Assembly (NCBI RefSeq): GCF_016745255.1
Contig: NZ_JADOEQ010000002.1
Span: 248,001-312,000 of the forward strand
DNA from: Enterococcus sp. BWR-S5
GTDB taxonomy: Bacteria > Bacillota > Bacilli > Lactobacillales > Enterococcaceae
Length of the DNA: 64,000 nt
Direction of reading: 5' to 3'
The notes beneath the pieces are model-generated. The model did not search any database, was not told where the DNA came from, and saw nothing but the letters and a program-made list of their open reading frames with translations. Position numbers and translations under genes: made by a program. The number at the start of each line of letters is the position of its first letter. The first letter of the stretch is position 1. Shown here one piece after another: positions 60,555-64,000 of the stretch.

Positions 60555-62711
60555 TTATTCACCGACCAGTCCGCCAAAGAAATCAGATACTCCGTCCTTG
60601 ACATTGTTCCAGCCTTCTTTGATTTGCTCGCCAATGTTTTTGGCACCTTCCTGAACCTGACCGCCGATATCCTTGACATTGTCTTGCCAATTGCTGCCAT
60701 CATCTATCGTTCCGTCTTCACTGGCTCCCACTACGGCTCCGCCTGTTGCATACGCATCAGCCACTGTAAATGGTGTATTTGGTGTATTCGGCAAAATCCC
60801 GCTGGCCTGACTATTAAAGACACTTGATGCATAGCTGGCACTGGTTCCTTCTAAATAATGGGTTTCATCTGTCACTTCGTAGCCCAGCCATGTAGCTATC
60901 ACCACATCCGAAGTATAACCGACCACCCATTGGTCATTTGTTTTGGTACTATCAAAGCTCGTTTCGGTTGTCCCTGTTTTCCCGGCCATTGTATAGCCAT
61001 ATGGATTGGCATTAATCCCGCTTCCTGAGCTGAATACGCCTAACAGCATGCTGGTAATTTCATCCGCCGTTTCCTGAGAAATAATCTGCTTTGACTTAGC
61101 ATCTGTTTTATCAACAACGACTGCTCCTGTAGAATCAACAATCTTTGTAATCAAATGTGCTTCCGCCAGCTGACCGCCGTTAGCAAAGGCACTGTAAGCC
61201 GCTGCCATATCCATCGGCGAGACCCCAGTTTCAATACTTCCCAGAGCTAGTGGATAGCGCTTGTCCGCCTCGTTTAGTGGAATACCAAATGCCTTGGTTT
61301 TTTCGAAGCCTTTATCCAAGCCGATTTGATTCAAGAGCCAGATAGCCGGCGCATTCAGACTTTCACCAAGTGCCTGATACATAGGTACCTCTCCTTGGAA
61401 TGTCCGACTGAAGTTCTGTGCCGGATAGTAATCCTGCAATTGGTCTTGTAAAATACTGGTTGGTGTATAGCCAGCTTCCAAGGCCGGTGTATAAACGGAA
61501 ATTGGTTTTAGCGACGACCCTGGTGAACGCTTTGTTTGGGTCGCAAAGTTAAACCCGCGATACACGTGTTCGCCACGAGCACCAACAACGGCTTGAACCC
61601 CGCCTGTTTTAGGATCTAATGCTACAGAGCCGCTTTGTACCATCGCACCGTCTTCCGCATTTGGAGGAAACAGTGCATCGTTGGTATAGGTTTGCTCCAT
61701 CGCCAGCTGATAGTTCTGATCCAGAGCAGTGTAAATCTTGTAGCCTTTCGTCAACAGGTCTTCCTCTTTTAGCCCGTAACGGTCCACAGCCTCATCAACT
61801 ACCGCATCAAAATAATAAGGATAGCGGTAATCAGAATCTGCATCTGTGTATCCGTCACTGAGGATACTTGCCATATCAACACCAGCTTCACTGTCAGCTG
61901 TTGCTTGATCTAGCTTGTTATTTTCCACCATTAACTGAAGAACGGTGTCCCGACGATTGATTGAATTTTCTAAATTGTCGAGAGGATTATAAATTCCCGG
62001 CCCCTTCAGCATCCCTACTAAAGTCGCAGCTTCACCAATTGATACCTCGGAAGCACTAACACCAAAGTAACGCTTCGCCGCATCTTCAACACCCCAGACC
62101 CCGTTGCCGAAGTAAGAGTTATTCAGATACATAGCCAAAATGTCTTCCTTTGAATATTTCTTTTCGATTTCAATAGCCAGAAACAGCTCCTTGGCTTTTC
62201 TATCGAGCGTCTGATCCAAGGTCAGGTAGGCATTCTTTGCCAACTGCTGGGTAATGGTACTCCCGCCACCGACAATTTTCCCCATCGTGACTCGACCAAG
62301 TAATGCTCTAAATATCCCTTTGATGTCATAACCGTTGTGGCTATAGAAGTTTCGATCCTCTGTCGAGATAACTGCATCCTGAATATAAGGCGATATCTGA
62401 TCCAGCTCAACAAAGGTTCCTTTTTGCCCAAACAGTTTACCGGCCTCGTCATTGTTTTTATCATAAATGATTGTGGACTGCTGAAGCCCTTCTTTTAACG
62501 CTTTAACATTTGCTGCCTTAGCCAGTGTAAATAAATAAATACTTGTTACCAATACAGCAACCATCGCCAGCAGTACGATAATTTTATTAATCTGATACTT
62601 TTTCCAAATTCGCTTTCTCCATTTGTGAAAACGAACCAGGTAGGGCTTAAGCCAAGTCCAGAATCGCTTGATGACCGAACCGGTCTTTCTCATAAATTCT
62701 TTAAAATCCAT
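60555..62711 (-). CDS. pbp2A: Class A penicillin-binding protein PBP2A
   Basis: 718 residues. Cytoplasmic basic region, one transmembrane helix ([20 protein letters not shown]), glycosyltransferase domain ([38 protein letters not shown]), transpeptidase domain with SSLKP nucleophile (about residue 397), SLNAP and KTGTTET. The sequence closely follows pneumococcal PBP2a, including the GLNY-like repeats. It makes and crosslinks peptidoglycan. C-terminal tail with low-complexity charged helices ([18 protein letters not shown]). Confidence 0.95.
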   Translation of the reverse strand: MDFKEFMRKTGSVIKRFWTWLKPYLVRFHKWRKRIWKKYQINKIIVLLAMVAVLVTSIYLFTLAKAANVKALKEGLQQSTIIYDKNNDEAGKLFGQKGTFVELDQISPYIQDAVISTEDRNFYSHNGYDIKGIFRALLGRVTMGKIVGGGSTITQQLAKNAYLTLDQTLDRKAKELFLAIEIEKKYSKEDILAMYLNNSYFGNGVWGVEDAAKRYFGVSASEVSIGEAATLVGMLKGPGIYNPLDNLENSINRRDTVLQLMVENNKLDQATADSEAGVDMASILSDGYTDADSDYRYPYYFDAVVDEAVDRYGLKEEDLLTKGYKIYTALDQNYQLAMEQTYTNDALFPPNAEDGAMVQSGSVALDPKTGGVQAVVGARGEHVYRGFNFATQTKRSPGSSLKPISVYTPALEAGYTPTSILQDQLQDYYPAQNFSRTFQGEVPMYQALGESLNAPAIWLLNQIGLDKGFEKTKAFGIPLNEADKRYPLALGSIETGVSPMDMAAAYSAFANGGQLAEAHLITKIVDSTGAVVVDKTDAKSKQIISQETADEITSMLLGVFSSGSGINANPYGYTMAGKTGTTETSFDSTKTNDQWVVGYTSDVVIATWLGYEVTDETHYLEGTSASYASSVFNSQASGILPNTPNTPFTVADAYATGGAVVGASEDGTIDDGSNWQDNVKDIGGQVQEGAKNIGEQIKEGWNNVKDGVSDFFGGLVGE

Positions 62712-63130
62712 AAGTGCTCCTTTTTGTGTTCTGTAAAGCCTACAAAAACGACAGTCATACCAAGCCGTTTATTACTTAAACCAGTAAGCAATAGAAGCTT
62801 TTCACGGAATGAAAATTTTTGCAGGACTTACATAGATATTTTCACTATTTTAACACAATTTATTTGTTGATTACTAAGACCTCCGTATGATTTTAATAGC
62901 ACACAACGAGGTTTTACTCATTCTACCACGATTTCCTTTCGATTTTATGTAGAAAATGTTAAGTTTTCTCAAACAATCCCTTGCTAACAGGCTGATTATA
63001 GCTTGGCCTGTATCAACCAGAGCAGTGTACCACAATCATTTTCTTCTATAAAATACCTCGTAAAAGTGATTATTTTATCTCAGCTGCTTTCTTCTAACGA
63101 TTCCTATAGCTAATGCTTCAATCAGTAGTT
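62712..63130. other. Upstream region of pbp2A
   Basis: AT-rich. It holds the pbp2A promoter and its AAAGGAGCAC ribosome site; no further gene or obvious RNA seen before the first sRNA repeat. Confidence 0.5.
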
Positions 63131-63132
63131 TA

Positions 63133-63161
63133 CTTAACCTCTTATTAAGAAACGTTACATT
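63133..63161 (+). promoter_or_regulatory. Direct-repeat promoter of sRNA copy 1
   Basis: CTTAAC (63133-63138), five bases, ATTAAG (63144-63149), then TACATT as a -10-like box at 63156-63161. Same layout as copies 2 and 3. Confidence 0.5.
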
Positions 63162-63167
63162 GTACTC

Positions 63168-63319
63168 ACTGTTTTTTTCCTTTTTATCAAAAAAATACAC
63201 ATAGAAAATTCACAACCTCAGAGTAGTATATAGTCATACCAATAAACAAACCCTAACACAACACTTTTTCATTTTTAACTCCTTTTTCCCGCCCTCCCCC
63301 AAAGGGCGGGTATTTTTTT
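63168..63319 (+). ncRNA. Candidate tandem small RNA, copy 1
   Basis: Predicted about 150 nt. Contains TTTTTCATTTTTAACTCC with CAT (anti-start) at 63270-63272 and ACTCCTTT at 63278-63285 (anti-Shine-Dalgarno), then terminator CCCGCCCT/AGGGCGGG with a C5 loop (63288-63310) and seven T. Start inferred from the upstream -10-like box. Confidence 0.6.
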
Positions 63320-63415
63320 ATCCACAAGAAAGTACCATTCCTTAAGGGGCTGATTATCCTCATTTCAACTATGGCAACGAGAATAAAAGAAATCACCCAG
63401 CAGGAATGCTGCCGT

Positions 63416-63446
63416 CTTAGAGTTTCATTAAGGAAATTTTTACACT
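63416..63446 (+). promoter_or_regulatory. Direct-repeat promoter of sRNA copy 2
   Basis: CTTAGA (63416-63421), five bases, ATTAAG (63427-63432), eight bases, TACACT (63441-63446). The six-N5-six arrangement is that of response-regulator sites such as CiaR in streptococci (TTTAAG-N5-TTTAAG). Confidence 0.55.
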
Positions 63447-63452
63447 TTCAAA

Positions 63453-63579
63453 ATGTTTCCTACACAAAAAATTCACAACTTGATTGTATAGTTAACTCAT
63501 ACCAATAAACAAACCCTAACAAACACTTTTTCATTTTTAACTCCTTTCCCGCTCTCCCCCAAAGAGCGGGTATTTTTTT
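63453..63579 (+). ncRNA. Candidate tandem small RNA, copy 2
   Basis: Predicted about 127 nt. The same anti-start CAT (63532-63534) and ACTCCTTT (63540-63547), then CCCGCTCT/AGAGCGGG hairpin (63548-63570) with CCCCC in its loop and seven T. Almost identical to copy 3. Confidence 0.65.
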
Positions 63580-63670
63580 GTCCAGCTCCATTCATCACGA
63601 TGTGTTTATTTTTCTGAAGATAAACCACACCACACATTTCTCAATCGTCTATCGATTCCACTAAAGCAAG

Positions 63671-63701
63671 CTTAGTCTTTCGTTAAGGAATCTTTTACAC
63701 T
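63671..63701 (+). promoter_or_regulatory. Direct-repeat promoter of sRNA copy 3
   Basis: CTTAGT (63671-63676), five bases, GTTAAG (63682-63687), eight bases, TACACT (63696-63701). Confidence 0.55.
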
Positions 63702-63707
63702 TTCAAA

Positions 63708-63835
63708 ATGTTTCCTACACAAAAAATTCACAACTTGATTGTATAGTTAACTCATACCAATAAAACAAACCCTAACAAACACTTTTTCATTTTTAACTCC
63801 TTTCCCGCTCTCCCCCAAAGAGCGGGTATTTTTTT
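63708..63835 (+). ncRNA. Candidate tandem small RNA, copy 3
   Basis: Predicted about 128 nt. CAT at 63788-63790, ACTCCTTT from 63796, terminator CCCGCTCT/AGAGCGGG (63804-63826), T-run. Differs from copy 2 mainly by one extra A in the AATAAAC stretch. The last 160 bases of the window after it show nothing I can support. Confidence 0.65.
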
Positions 63836-64000
63836 GTCCTCAGTGTTGTCCTACCCAAAGTACCCATTTTCATTTATATGTCATTTTGAATAATCTTTCA
63901 CGCAAACACATAGTTCCACGAAGATACTCGTTCAACTATTCCACCCAAAAATACATAGACGTAAACTCCGCCGATCCACCATTACTTAGGTTTATCCTTA

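Noticed and set aside
63456-63835. Mini-frames on the minus strand of the sRNA repeats (MKKCLLGFV type) with a perfect AAAGGAG
   Set aside because: They are the exact complement of the anti-start/anti-Shine-Dalgarno motif; lengths differ between copies (12, 24, 12 codons) because of indels, so peptide coding is not conserved.
1-64000. CRISPR arrays, tRNA or rRNA genes, insertion-sequence transposases
   Set aside because: Looked for on both strands; none supported. The only clear repeats are the att cores, iterons, VaFE units and sRNA units.

Overview
The window looks like an Enterococcus chromosome or that of a very close relative. Evidence: low-to-moderate GC, two WxL/DUF916 cell-surface loci, an LXG type VII effector operon, an LPxTG/VaFE surface protein, and housekeeping blocks in Bacillota order (rlmH-htrA; ecsAB/hit/ytxH/prsA; yhaMNO; ylbF-like/pbp2A). 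All identifications come from reading the sequence; no database search was possible.

Region 1 (about 0.4-21.14 kb) is a staphylococcal-cassette-chromosome (SCC) type element inserted at the 3' end of rlmH. A ccrA/ccrB pair of large serine recombinases is followed, reading back along the minus strand, by two microgenes, a primase-helicase (AEP + DUF927), iteron-like repeats and a small protein. The SCC accessory genes DUF960, a DUF950/SaUGI-like uracil-DNA-glycosylase inhibitor and DUF1643 are all present. The att core at the end of rlmH (21139-21157) is repeated in direct orientation at 517-533 (16 of 17 bases), with two shorter copies at 411 and 628. The left cargo is a candidate defence module: a nuclease-helicase overlapping a beta-class DNA methyltransferase, convergent with a zinc-ribbon alpha-class methyltransferase, under a small winged-helix regulator. 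The right cargo includes an HNH-like protein and several genes I cannot name.

Region 2 (21.1-31 kb) holds rlmH, five DnaA boxes, htrA, a secreted glucosaminidase-CHAP hydrolase, a thioester/VaFE LPSTG surface protein, a possible structured RNA and two XRE-type regulators.

Region 3 (31.4-41 kb) is housekeeping: YtpR, a thioredoxin-like protein, an M42 aminopeptidase, small envelope-associated proteins, TrmB, D-amino-acid transaminase, the EcsAB transporter, Hit, YtxH and PrsA.

Region 4 (41.2-49.9 kb) has two parallel WxL operons. Each encodes a large WxL protein, a small membrane protein with an eroded sorting motif, one or two short WxL proteins and a DUF916/DUF3324 anchor.

Region 5 (50.4-62.7 kb) has an ASCH protein, the YhaM/YhaN/YhaO nuclease set, an LXG toxin operon with a papain-like C-terminus and an orphan HEXXH toxin tail, a YlbF-family protein and PBP2A.

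Region 6 (63.1-63.84 kb) contains three tandem repeats. Each has a CTTAnn-N5-nTTAAG direct repeat, a -10-like box, an unpaired anti-start/anti-Shine-Dalgarno stretch and a C-loop terminator. I read these as three small regulatory RNAs resembling the cia-dependent csRNAs of streptococci. They and the SCC element are the most interesting parts of the window.
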